A stretch of 64,000 nucleotides of DNA from positions 62,001 through 126,000 of the forward strand of contig URPA01000001.1 in NCBI GenBank assembly GCA_900549545.1, in the 5' to 3' direction. The translations under genes and the position numbers were made by a program. Source of the stretch: an uncultured Eubacteriales bacterium (GTDB lineage: Bacteria > Bacillota > Clostridia > Oscillospirales > Oscillospiraceae). Under the pieces are notes generated by a model. The model did not search any database and was not told the origin of the DNA. It saw only the letters and a list, made by a program, of their open reading frames with translations. Of the stretch, positions 25,054 to 31,758 are shown one piece after another (the stretch's first letter is position 1; the number at the start of each line of letters is the position of its first letter).

Positions 25054-26268
25054 ATGAATCATAAATTTGAAGTTGCGTATTGCCGCGTTTATCAGGCGGT
25101 ATTGAAGGTAGGGAACTACTTCATGGGCTATCGTATGCCCGAGTATATGGAGGGCGCCGGGAAGATTCGGGAGCTTGGCGGCTTCCTTAAAGAGAAGAAC
25201 ATCAACGATGTTCTTGTGGTTACAGGCTCCGGCATGATGCGCCGGGGCACGGCTCAGCCCCTGCTCGACGGCTTTGATGAGGCCGGCATACGCTACACTG
25301 TCCAGTGCTTTGACCACTCCGACCCGACGAGTGACGATGTGGAGGAGGGCTTCAAGGCATATCAGGACAACGGCTGCAAGGCGCTGGTTGCTCTGGGCGG
25401 CGGCTCCCGTATCGACTGCGCCAAGGGCATTGCCGCAAAGGCGGTGCACCCGAGGAAAAAGGTCTCCCAGCTTCAGGGCCTTTTGAAGGTGCACAAGCGC
25501 ATCCCGCCCTTTGTCGCCATCCCCACCACGGCGGGCGCGGGCTCTGAAACCACCGTCGCCGCGGTCATTATCGACTCAGCCACGCACAGAAAGGCCGCCA
25601 TCAATGACCCCGCGCTCATTCCGAAGTACGCCGTGTTTGACCCGACGCTGACAGTCGGCCTGCCGCCCTTTACAACCGCCACCACCGGCATGGACGCGCT
25701 ATGCCACGCTGTGGAGGCCTACACCAACCATACATACAACACAAGGCTTGAAAACGACCTCGCAAAGCAGGCCGTTAAGCTCATCCACGATAATATTCTC
25801 ATCGCTTTTGAGGACGGCGGGAATCTTGAAGCCCGGCAGAATATGCAGCGTGCGGCTTTCTACGCGGGGCGCGCCTTCACCCGCGGCTGTGTGGGCTATG
25901 TCCACGCTGTGGGGCACACGCTCGGCGGCCTGTATGGAGTTCCCCACGGGCTTGCAATGTCGGTTATTCTGCCCCATGTTATGCGCCAGTTCGGCGCGCC
26001 CGCCCGCATGAGACTTGCGGAGCTGGCCGACGCCTGCGGTATCCTGGGCACGACACAGGCGGAAAAGGCGGCGGGCTTTATAAGCTGGATAGAGCATACC
26101 AACGCGAAGATGGGCCTGCCCTCGACCTTTGACATGATTGAGGATAAGGACATTGACCAGATGATTGCATGGGCGATGAAGGAGGCCAATCCTCTCTATC
26201 CTGTGCCTGTCGTGTGGAGCAAGGAGGATTTCAGAAAGCTCATTGAGAGCATCCGCACGAAGAAATAA
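25054..26268 (+). CDS. Iron-containing alcohol dehydrogenase
   Basis: 404 residues, group III (Fe-ADH). The NAD(P)-binding GGGSRIDCAKG, the PTTAGAGSETT block, and the metal ligands in TGMDALCHAVEAY, and GHTLGGLYGVPHGLAMSVILPH with two histidines, are all present. It would interconvert an alcohol and an aldehyde; following AOR and a MoaD protein by 12 bases, it suggests a route acid-aldehyde-alcohol or its reverse, used to dispose of reductant (inference). AAAGGAGA precedes the ATG. Confidence 0.94.
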   Translation: MNHKFEVAYCRVYQAVLKVGNYFMGYRMPEYMEGAGKIRELGGFLKEKNINDVLVVTGSGMMRRGTAQPLLDGFDEAGIRYTVQCFDHSDPTSDDVEEGFKAYQDNGCKALVALGGGSRIDCAKGIAAKAVHPRKKVSQLQGLLKVHKRIPPFVAIPTTAGAGSETTVAAVIIDSATHRKAAINDPALIPKYAVFDPTLTVGLPPFTTATTGMDALCHAVEAYTNHTYNTRLENDLAKQAVKLIHDNILIAFEDGGNLEARQNMQRAAFYAGRAFTRGCVGYVHAVGHTLGGLYGVPHGLAMSVILPHVMRQFGAPARMRLAELADACGILGTTQAEKAAGFISWIEHTNAKMGLPSTFDMIEDKDIDQMIAWAMKEANPLYPVPVVWSKEDFRKLIESIRTKK

Positions 26269-26284
26269 TTATACGGAGTCGGCG

Positions 26285-26980
26285 ATGAACAGGCACTTTG
26301 AGATACTCGACCTTGAATATGTCTTTGGCGGAGTTGAGCAGCATTTATATCCTGCTGTACTCTTTGACGGTGATGATGCTGTATTGGTGGATTGTGGATA
26401 TCCCGGCTCACTGCCGATGATAGAGGCCCAGTTGCTCTCGCGTGGTATAGCGCCAGAGCGGATAACAAAACTGGTACTTACACATCAGGACGATGACCAT
26501 ATGGGAGCGGCGGCAGAGCTTAAAGAGAAATACCCTGCCATTGAGATACTTGCATCCGCTGAGGAAGCACCATATATCTCGGGTCAGCAAAAGAATCTCC
26601 GCCTGCAGCAGGGGGAGGATATGCAGGATGGCCTTCCCGAAGAGGAAAAGGCTTTCGGCGAAGCGTTTTGTGAACGATACAGAGCCCTGCGCCCTGTGGA
26701 AGTGGATGTCTTTGTACATGATGGGGACCGATTTGACTGGGGCGGTGGCTGTGTCATTATGGCGACACCGGGCCATATGCCGGGGCATATCTCTATTCGC
26801 GCTCTTGACGATGAATATATCATAACAGGAGATGCGGCTACCATTGAGGGAAACGAGCTTGTGATAGCCAATCCCGGATTTTGCCTTGACGTTGAAGCTG
26901 CACAAAAATCATTGGATGCAATGCTCTCGCTTAAATGCAAAAGTTATATCTGCTATCATGGCGGAGTTTTTAAGCGGTAA
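26285..26980 (+). CDS. MBL-fold metallo-hydrolase
   Basis: 231 residues from ATG 26285, with GGAG at 26275-26278. Metallo-beta-lactamase fold landmarks: an early VDCGYPG, the metal motif THQDDDHMG where the second His of the usual HxHxDH is Asp, PGHMPGHIS with the third histidine, and TGDA. A wide substrate family including glyoxalase II-like and lactonase-like enzymes; the substrate cannot be told. It follows the alcohol dehydrogenase by 16 bases and is probably the last gene of that operon. Its codon choice is more AT-rich than its neighbours. Confidence 0.88.
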   Translation: MNRHFEILDLEYVFGGVEQHLYPAVLFDGDDAVLVDCGYPGSLPMIEAQLLSRGIAPERITKLVLTHQDDDHMGAAAELKEKYPAIEILASAEEAPYISGQQKNLRLQQGEDMQDGLPEEEKAFGEAFCERYRALRPVEVDVFVHDGDRFDWGGGCVIMATPGHMPGHISIRALDDEYIITGDAATIEGNELVIANPGFCLDVEAAQKSLDAMLSLKCKSYICYHGGVFKR

Positions 26981-26997
26981 AAACAAAACGAATGACA

Positions 26998-27031
26998 CAC
27001 AGCTGGGGATTGACTTTAATCCCCGGCTGTG
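26998..27031. repeat. 14-bp inverted repeat spanning the pnuC promoter
   Basis: The arms 26998-27011 and 27018-27031 pair over 14 positions with one G-T, and a 6-base centre GACTTT. The -35 hexamer of the pnuC promoter lies at the apex and the right arm fills the spacer. There is no T-run after it, so an ordinary terminator is unlikely; an operator or a terminator for the upstream gene with poor tail are the alternatives. Confidence 0.7.
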
Positions 27032-27038
27032 CTATGCT
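27010..27038 (+). promoter_or_regulatory. Sigma-A-type promoter for pnuC
   Basis: TTGACT at 27010-27015 and TATGCT at 27033-27038 with a 17-base spacer. Start of transcription would be near 27045, leaving a 105-base leader. Confidence 0.68.
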
Positions 27039-27044
27039 CGGTTC

Positions 27045-27139
27045 AAATTTAAATGTAATCCTGCCACCGGGTAGGGAATGGAAGCATTCGTTGCGCATCG
27101 TTAGGTCTTTGAAGATGCGTGTACGGGTGCTTGTTTTAT
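27045..27139 (+). promoter_or_regulatory. Structured 5' leader of pnuC, candidate riboswitch-like element
   Basis: The leader can fold as a three-way junction. P1 pairs CACC plus GTA (27065-27073) with TAC plus GGTG (27122-27129). P2 is GAATG/CATTC (27076-27089) with a GAAG loop. P3 is GCGCATC/GATGCGT (27093-27120) with a 14-base loop containing TTAGGTCTTT. A T-rich stretch and the GGAGG ribosome site follow. I do not recognise it as TPP, FMN, cobalamin, purine or the streptococcal pnuC (NAD-II) class. The fold is by eye only. Confidence 0.45.
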
Positions 27140-27149
27140 TGGAGGAAAA

Positions 27150-27854
27150 ATGGGCCGAATTGCAAGAAAACTGAACTACTTCACAAAAGCAGAGCGGGCG
27201 CTTTGGTGCGTGTCTGTGGCGCTGATACTTGTGTTTTTTGTCGTTTTTGACAGGGCGGGGTATCTCACCCTCGCGGCCTCACTCATAGGGGTAACCTCGC
27301 TTATATTCAACGCCAAGGGCAATCCTTTTGGGCAGATGCTTATGCTTGTGTTCAGCCTGCTTTATGGCATTGTGTCATATACTTTCGCCTATTATGGGGA
27401 GATGATAAGCTATATCGGCATGTCCGCGCCCATGGCGGCTTTTGCGCTGGTGAGCTGGCTTAAAAACCCATATAAGGGCAACAAGGCAGAGGTGAGCGTG
27501 CATCGCCTGCGAGCGCGGGAGCTTATAATTGTGCTTGTTTTAACTGTCCCGGTAACGGTTGGGTTTTATTTTATTCTTGCGCATTTTAATACCGCAAACC
27601 TCATTCCAAGCACTGTGTCAATAACCACAAGCTTTATCGCGGTTTGCTTGACCGCGCTGCGAAGCCCGTTTTTCGCTTTGGCATACGCGGCAAATGATGT
27701 GGTATTGATAATTCTCTGGGCGCTTGCGGCGCTCAGTGACGTGTCATACCTGTCAATGCTTATCTGCTTTATTGTTTTTCTCGTAAATGACATTTACGGA
27801 TATATCAATTGGTCTAAAATGCAGAAGCGGCAGGAGAAGGGAGCAAAAAAATAA
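27150..27854 (+). CDS. pnuC: PnuC family nicotinamide riboside/vitamin transporter
   Basis: 234 residues with about seven to eight hydrophobic segments. The segment with LIGVTSLIFNAKGNPFGQ and the C-terminal NDIYGYINWSKMQ (a WxxW-like family end) are typical of PnuC. Family members import nicotinamide riboside, thiamine (PnuT) or riboflavin (PnuX) by facilitated diffusion, trapping by phosphorylation; which vitamin is carried here is not clear from sequence. GGAGGAAAA precedes the ATG. Behind its own promoter, inverted repeat and folded leader, which argue for ligand-responsive control. Confidence 0.88.
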   Translation: MGRIARKLNYFTKAERALWCVSVALILVFFVVFDRAGYLTLAASLIGVTSLIFNAKGNPFGQMLMLVFSLLYGIVSYTFAYYGEMISYIGMSAPMAAFALVSWLKNPYKGNKAEVSVHRLRARELIIVLVLTVPVTVGFYFILAHFNTANLIPSTVSITTSFIAVCLTALRSPFFALAYAANDVVLIILWALAALSDVSYLSMLICFIVFLVNDIYGYINWSKMQKRQEKGAKK

Positions 27855-27865
27855 AAACAAGCTCA

Positions 27866-27894
27866 TTGCCTATGGCATATTCATGAAGTATAAT
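27866..27894 (+). promoter_or_regulatory. Sigma-A-type promoter for the MGMT-like gene
   Basis: TTGCCT at 27866-27871 and TATAAT at 27889-27894 with a 17-base spacer. The predicted start near 27901 lies after the ATG at 27883, so that ATG cannot be the start on this transcript. Confidence 0.7.
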
Positions 27895-27912
27895 GACCGC
27901 GAGGTGATTTTT

Positions 27913-28395
27913 GTGGCAGGAGAAGAAAAAAAGAATTTTAACGCCATGCTCCATGACAGCAAGGACATGCCGAAAATCAAAATAATCAGCGACCAAGCCA
28001 GCATAGAAAAGTATGGTGGGGAGAGAATGTATTTTGCGCCGCCGATTGACTATGACAATGCAATGAAAAAAGTGCCGGCAGGAAAACTAACTACCGTGGG
28101 CGCGCTGCGCGAGCTTTTTGCGCGGCAGTCCGGGGCGGATTTTACCGAGCCTATCACGGCCGGAATATTTGTATCCATAGCGGCATGGGCGAGTTATCAG
28201 AGAGAAAACGACAAAACGCCATATTGGCGGACGCTTAAGGCAAATGGCGAGCTTAATGACAAATACCCCGGCGGCGCTTTGGCGCAGAAGGCGCGTCTTG
28301 AGGCGGAGGGGCACAGCGTAATTCAGCGCGGGCGAAAGAACATAAAATATTATGTAAAAGACTACGAAAAAGCGCTGTTTGATTTTGGTGAATAA
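27913..28395 (+). CDS. MGMT-family alkyltransferase-like protein lacking the acceptor cysteine
   Basis: 160 residues from a GTG at 27913, which has GAGGTGA at 27901-27907; the frame is open to an ATG at 27883, but that overlaps the -10 box. The C-terminal half matches the DNA-binding half of O6-methylguanine methyltransferases: VPAGKLTTVGALRELF, then PYWRTLKANGEL, then a QKARLEAEGH segment. PYWR replaces the PCHR active site, so no alkyl transfer is expected; such alkyltransferase-like proteins bind damaged DNA. A non-repair DNA-binding role is also possible. Confidence 0.72.
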   Translation: MAGEEKKNFNAMLHDSKDMPKIKIISDQASIEKYGGERMYFAPPIDYDNAMKKVPAGKLTTVGALRELFARQSGADFTEPITAGIFVSIAAWASYQRENDKTPYWRTLKANGELNDKYPGGALAQKARLEAEGHSVIQRGRKNIKYYVKDYEKALFDFGE

Positions 28396-28402
28396 TATGG
28401 CC

Positions 28403-28431
28403 TTGAAACCCACGCAAAATTTGTATATAAT
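28403..28431 (+). promoter_or_regulatory. Sigma-A-type promoter for the VUT transporter
   Basis: TTGAAA at 28403-28408 and TATAAT at 28426-28431 with a 17-base spacer. Transcription would begin near 28438, giving a leader that carries the preQ1-like pseudoknot. Confidence 0.78.
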
Positions 28432-28459
28432 AAAGCGCAATGCTTAGATAGTTAAATAC

Positions 28460-28504
28460 TAAGATGTTTCTTGCCTAACCATCTTATAAATAAAAAACAA
28501 GGAG
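28460..28504 (+). promoter_or_regulatory. PreQ1-I-type riboswitch
   Basis: P1 pairs TAAGATG (28460-28466) with CATCTTA (28480-28486). The loop has TTTCTTGCCTAAC, and an A-rich strand TAAATAAAAAA leads to CAAGGAG. CTTG (28470-28473) can pair with CAAG (28498-28501), giving the H-type pseudoknot of preQ1-I and burying the first G of the GGAG ribosome site, which fits translational control. The family is known to sit before queuosine-precursor transporters, and this one precedes a VUT/YhhQ-type gene. Confidence 0.75.
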
Positions 28505-28511
28505 TAATATC

Positions 28512-29255
28512 ATGTTACGAAAAATCAAACGGGAGATCCTTGAGGTCAGGATTCTGCTGGGCAGTATACCCGCGCCGGTTGTGATGGCGTTTGCGGTGTC
28601 GGTCATTATGATGAACCTGCTTGCAAACAAGAGCATTAACCTGAGCTGGGAGTATATGGCGCTCGACTGCGGGATTTTGATTTCCTGGGTCTCGTTTTTG
28701 TCGATGGACATTATCACAAAGCATTTCGGCCCCAAGGCGGCAACTGAACTGTCGGTTGTTGTGGTGCTTGTAAATCTCATCTGCTGTGGCTTTTTCTTTA
28801 TCGCCGGGAGCATACCCGGTGTGTGGGGGCAGTCCTATGTTCCGGGCAGCGAGACTGTTATAAACCACGCGCTTGACAGCACAATCCGCGGCACATGGTA
28901 TGTCCTGCTGGGAAGCACGCTTGCGTTTATTGCCTCAGCGGTGATAAACAATTTTTCAAACTATTTTATCGGCAAGCTCCTGCAAAAAAACGCGGACAGC
29001 TTCGGGACTTACGCTGTGCGCAGCTATGTGTCCACCGCCATCGGGCAGTTTTGCGATAACCTCGTTTTCGCGCTGGTGGTGAGCCGGGTATTCTTCGGCT
29101 GGACGCTTATTCAGTGCTTCGCCTGCTCACTCACGGGTATGGTGGTGGAGCTGCTGCTTGAGGTGATTTTCTCGCCCATTGGTTACAGAATTTGCAAAAG
29201 CTGGCAGGCAAAAAATGTGGGCAGAGAGTATTTTGAACTGAGGGGGGAGCTGTAA
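28512..29255 (+). CDS. VUT family queuosine-precursor transporter (YhhQ/DUF165)
   Basis: 247 residues, about six membrane segments. The mid-protein NFSNYFIGKLL, RSYVSTAIGQFCDNLVFALV and the C-terminal LEVIFSPIGYRICK are family hallmarks. VUT/YhhQ proteins take up queuosine precursors (preQ0, preQ1). The protein has an N-terminal extension and an extra stretch with GVWGQSYVPGSE between segments. GGAG at 28501-28504 precedes the ATG by seven bases and lies at the end of the preQ1-like riboswitch. The next gene, an SDR, starts one base after the stop. Confidence 0.88.
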   Translation: MLRKIKREILEVRILLGSIPAPVVMAFAVSVIMMNLLANKSINLSWEYMALDCGILISWVSFLSMDIITKHFGPKAATELSVVVVLVNLICCGFFFIAGSIPGVWGQSYVPGSETVINHALDSTIRGTWYVLLGSTLAFIASAVINNFSNYFIGKLLQKNADSFGTYAVRSYVSTAIGQFCDNLVFALVVSRVFFGWTLIQCFACSLTGMVVELLLEVIFSPIGYRICKSWQAKNVGREYFELRGEL

Positions 29256-29256
29256 A

Positions 29257-29904
29257 ATGAATGTTCTTATAACCGGCACAAGCTGCGGCATCGGCAAGGG
29301 TATAGCAGAAAAATTCCTCACCATGGGCCACAGCGTCATCGGTATTGACAGGCTCCCCGCAACAATAGAGCACAGAGCATATCGGCACTACATCGCGGAC
29401 ATTTTTCATGATAAGCTGCCGGACCTTTCGCCGGTGGAGATACTCATAAACAACGCCGGAGTGCAAAACTCCGGCGAGGATATTGACATTAACCTCAAGG
29501 GCACAATCCGCATGACGGAGAAATACGCAATACATGAGGGGATAAAGAGCGTCCTGTTCATAGCCTCCGCCAGCGCGACGAGCGGGGCGGAGTTTCCCGA
29601 GTATGCCGCCAGCAAGGGCGGGATGCTTGCCTATATGAAGAGCACCGCCCTGCGCGTTGCAAAGTACGGCGCGACAGCGAACAGCCTTTCACCCGGCGGC
29701 GTGCTGACAGATTTGAACCGCCACATAATAGATGACCCGGCGCTCTGGCAGGCGGTGATGAATGAGGCGCTGCTGCCGAAATGGGCGAGCGTTGAGGAGA
29801 TAGCGGACTGGGCATATTTCGTCTGCGTGGTCAACAAATCCATGACCGCGCAGGACATCATCATAGACAACGGAGAGATGGCAAAATCAAACTTTATCTG
29901 GTAA
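29257..29904 (+). CDS. Short-chain dehydrogenase/reductase
   Basis: 215 residues. Rossmann motif TGTSCGIGKGI (residues 6-16), NNAG at about 66, catalytic Ser in ASASATSG and YxxxK in YAASKGG. Slightly shorter than the usual 250 residues, with a short region before the NNAG, but all catalytic residues are intact. Cofactor and substrate unknown. It follows the VUT transporter without a gap, so it is probably under the same riboswitch-controlled transcript, although the riboswitch acts on the first start only. Confidence 0.88.
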   Translation: MNVLITGTSCGIGKGIAEKFLTMGHSVIGIDRLPATIEHRAYRHYIADIFHDKLPDLSPVEILINNAGVQNSGEDIDINLKGTIRMTEKYAIHEGIKSVLFIASASATSGAEFPEYAASKGGMLAYMKSTALRVAKYGATANSLSPGGVLTDLNRHIIDDPALWQAVMNEALLPKWASVEEIADWAYFVCVVNKSMTAQDIIIDNGEMAKSNFIW

Positions 29905-29921
29905 ACTGCGAGGAAGATAAA

Positions 29922-30656
29922 ATGGAAAAGAGACTTAAAATTCTGCTTGTGAATGACGACGGTATTGCTGCCGCGGGGATAGAGCGCCTTGCAGCGAATG
30001 CCGCTAAGTTTGGCGACGTGTGGGTTGTCGCCCCGGCTAGGCAGTGCAGCGCCATGTCCCAGAAGCTGACTATATTTGAAAATCTGGAGCTTAAAAAAGT
30101 CGATTTCCCGGTACCGGTCAAGGCGGCGTACAGCCTTGGCGGGACACCAGCCGACTGCGTGAAGGTGGCGGTGAAGATGCTGCTGCCGGAAAAGCCGGAT
30201 ATTGTGTTCTCAGGCATAAACTACGGCTATAACGCCGGGCTTGATATCGCCTATTCAGGCACAGTAGGCGCCACAATGGAGGCGGCGATAAACGGCATCC
30301 CGGCTATCGCCTTCTCAAGTCAGGACGGCAAGAACAACGACGTGACAGAAAGGTACATAGAAGAAATAACCGCGGAGCTGCTTCAGAAGCCTCTGCCGCT
30401 GGGGCAGGTCTGGAATGTGAACTTCCCGGGCTGCCCGCTTAATGAGTGCAAGGGCATACTTCGGGACAGAAAAATTGCCCAGCTCTGCTTTTATGAGAAC
30501 ACTTATGAGCTGAAAAAGCGGGACGACGGAGGAGAGGAGTTTATTCCGTTTTCAGACTTGAGCGGAATTGCCCGCGCTCCGGAGGGGACAGATGTACACG
30601 CGCTCGTAAACGGTTATGTATCCATCGGCAAAATCACGAGCGCGGTTGTTGAGTAA
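29922..30656 (+). CDS. surE: 5'/3'-nucleotidase SurE
   Basis: 244 residues. Metal-dependent nucleoside-5'-monophosphate phosphatase associated with stationary-phase survival. NDDGIAAAGIERLA holds the Asp pair, PARQCSAMSQKLT the conserved Ser region, and SGINYGYNAGLDIAYSGTVGATMEAA the long signature block. The C-terminus has VNFPGCPL. GAGGAAGA precedes the ATG. It lies 17 bases after the SDR and is closed by a terminator at 30664. Confidence 0.95.
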   Translation: MEKRLKILLVNDDGIAAAGIERLAANAAKFGDVWVVAPARQCSAMSQKLTIFENLELKKVDFPVPVKAAYSLGGTPADCVKVAVKMLLPEKPDIVFSGINYGYNAGLDIAYSGTVGATMEAAINGIPAIAFSSQDGKNNDVTERYIEEITAELLQKPLPLGQVWNVNFPGCPLNECKGILRDRKIAQLCFYENTYELKKRDDGGEEFIPFSDLSGIARAPEGTDVHALVNGYVSIGKITSAVVE

Positions 30657-30663
30657 AACACTA

Positions 30664-30693
30664 AAAAAGCACAGGCATGAGCCTGTGCTTTTT
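30664..30693. terminator. Bidirectional terminator between surE and a small minus-strand gene
   Basis: AAAAAGCACAGGC at 30664-30676 and GCCTGTGCTTTTT at 30681-30693 form a 13-bp stem with ATGA loop. The A-run on the left and T-run on the right make it work on both strands, serving surE and the convergent ORF. Confidence 0.88.
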
Positions 30694-30929
30694 CAATGCC
30701 TTTTTCGCCTGAGTGACAGAAAATCGGCCCGCCTGCGCTCCGGGGAAGAGGGCCGGGCGATGAGCAGCAGCTCTCCGGAGAGGCCGGGAAACACATCAAT
30801 GTCCATTTTTCGCCAGACCCGCCGGTATTTTATTTTCAGACACGAAGTGACAGCTTCCCGCACTACCGAGGTCTTCTTCGAGGAAAGGATTAGCACAACA
30901 CAGCGGGAAGAAATACAATATGTAACCAT
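30693..30929 (-). CDS. Small hypothetical protein (78 residues)
   Basis: The reading frame runs toward surE and ends at their shared terminator. I do not recognise a family. The central part (MDIDVFPGLSGELLLIARP, about residues 41-59) is well formed and codons show strong G/C at third positions, unlike the plus-strand frames here, which supports coding. The N-terminal third is less convincing. A purine-rich GAAAGAAGAA lies ahead of the ATG, and a weak TTGGAG-18-TATAAA promoter lies upstream. Internal start at Met41 would give a 38-residue product. Confidence 0.45.
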   Translation of the reverse strand: MVTYCISSRCVVLILSSKKTSVVREAVTSCLKIKYRRVWRKMDIDVFPGLSGELLLIARPSSPERRRADFLSLRRKRH

Positions 30930-31029
30930 TGCGTTCTTCTTTCGTAATACATATTTTATATTTTTTCACTTTTTGGGTCTCCAAGAGCAAATATAATCAA
31001 TTTATTTTGAATTTTCCATGCAAAAAATA

Positions 31030-31058
31030 TGGAAATTTATATTCGACTGTGCTATACT
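31030..31058 (+). promoter_or_regulatory. Possible promoter for the Nudix gene
   Basis: TGGAAA at 31030-31035 and TATACT at 31053-31058 are 17 bases apart within an AT-rich stretch (30930-31126) that contains no gene. Confidence 0.5.
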
Positions 31059-31126
31059 GTGTGAGGAAATTATGTAAAGTAAATTTATTATTTCCGGCTT
31101 TTCCCCGAGAATAGGAGGCGCTGCAA

Positions 31127-31678
31127 ATGGAATATTTGGAAAAGCGGCTTTCAGGCGAGACAAAGTATACCGGAGTCATCGTCAATGTCCGCCTTGATAA
31201 GGCTGAGCTTGTAAATGGAGACATTGTCAAGAGAGAGGTCGTTGAGCACCCGGGTGGAGTGACGATTCTGCCGGTTGACGCGGACGGCAATTGCTACATG
31301 GTCCGGCAGTTCAGATATCCCTTTGGCCGCATGATGCTCGAGGCTCCGGCGGGAAAGCTTGAAAAAGGGGAGGACCACAGGGAGTGCGCCGTGAGGGAGC
31401 TGTCTGAGGAGACGGGCCTGAGCGCTGATGAGATAATTTACATGGGCGCCTGCTGCACATCTCCCGGCTTTTCTACTGAGGTTTTACACATTTACCTCGC
31501 CCTTGGTCTGCACAGCGGTGAGAGCCACCCGGATGAGGACGAGTTTCTCGATGTTGAAAAGCACAGCCTCAAAGAGCTCAGCGAGATGGTCATGTCCGGC
31601 GAGATTGACGACGGGAAGACGATAGTTGCGGTTTTGAAGGCTGAAAAATACCTCAAAGAGCGCGGAATAATAAAATAG
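31127..31678 (+). CDS. Nudix hydrolase, ADP-ribose pyrophosphatase type
   Basis: 183 residues. The Nudix box is complete, from Gly in GKLEKGED through RELSEETGL (GX5EX7REUXEEXGU pattern, about residues 82-104). A proline region after it (CTSPGFSTEVLHIYLA) is the ADP-ribose pyrophosphatase mark. It hydrolyses ADP-ribose to AMP and ribose-5-phosphate, cleaning up NAD breakdown products. ATAGGAGG precedes the ATG. A murA promoter begins at its stop. Confidence 0.92.
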   Translation: MEYLEKRLSGETKYTGVIVNVRLDKAELVNGDIVKREVVEHPGGVTILPVDADGNCYMVRQFRYPFGRMMLEAPAGKLEKGEDHRECAVRELSEETGLSADEIIYMGACCTSPGFSTEVLHIYLALGLHSGESHPDEDEFLDVEKHSLKELSEMVMSGEIDDGKTIVAVLKAEKYLKERGIIK

Positions 31679-31707
31679 TTGTAAAACCCCAGGCTTTATG
31701 TTAAAAT
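31679..31707 (+). promoter_or_regulatory. Sigma-A-type promoter for murA
   Basis: TTGTAA at 31679-31684 and TAAAAT at 31702-31707 with a 17-base spacer, directly after the Nudix stop. Leader of about 45 bases to the murA TTG. Confidence 0.68.
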
Positions 31708-31758
31708 CAATAGTTGGTATGGCCATATGCCCTGCCAATAACTTGGAAGGTGCTTCTT

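Noticed and set aside
26998..27031. Calling the 14-bp inverted repeat a normal terminator of the MBL gene
   Set aside because: There is no T-run after the stem and it covers the pnuC -35, so it is listed as an inverted repeat instead.
27045..27139. Assigning the pnuC leader to the streptococcal NAD-II/pnuC riboswitch or to TPP/FMN classes
   Set aside because: None of the conserved core words that I know for these classes could be found, so only an unassigned structured leader is reported.
30616..30996. Plus-strand 126-residue frame after surE
   Set aside because: It crosses the surE terminator, has poor codon choice and is opposite to the better-formed minus-strand frame.
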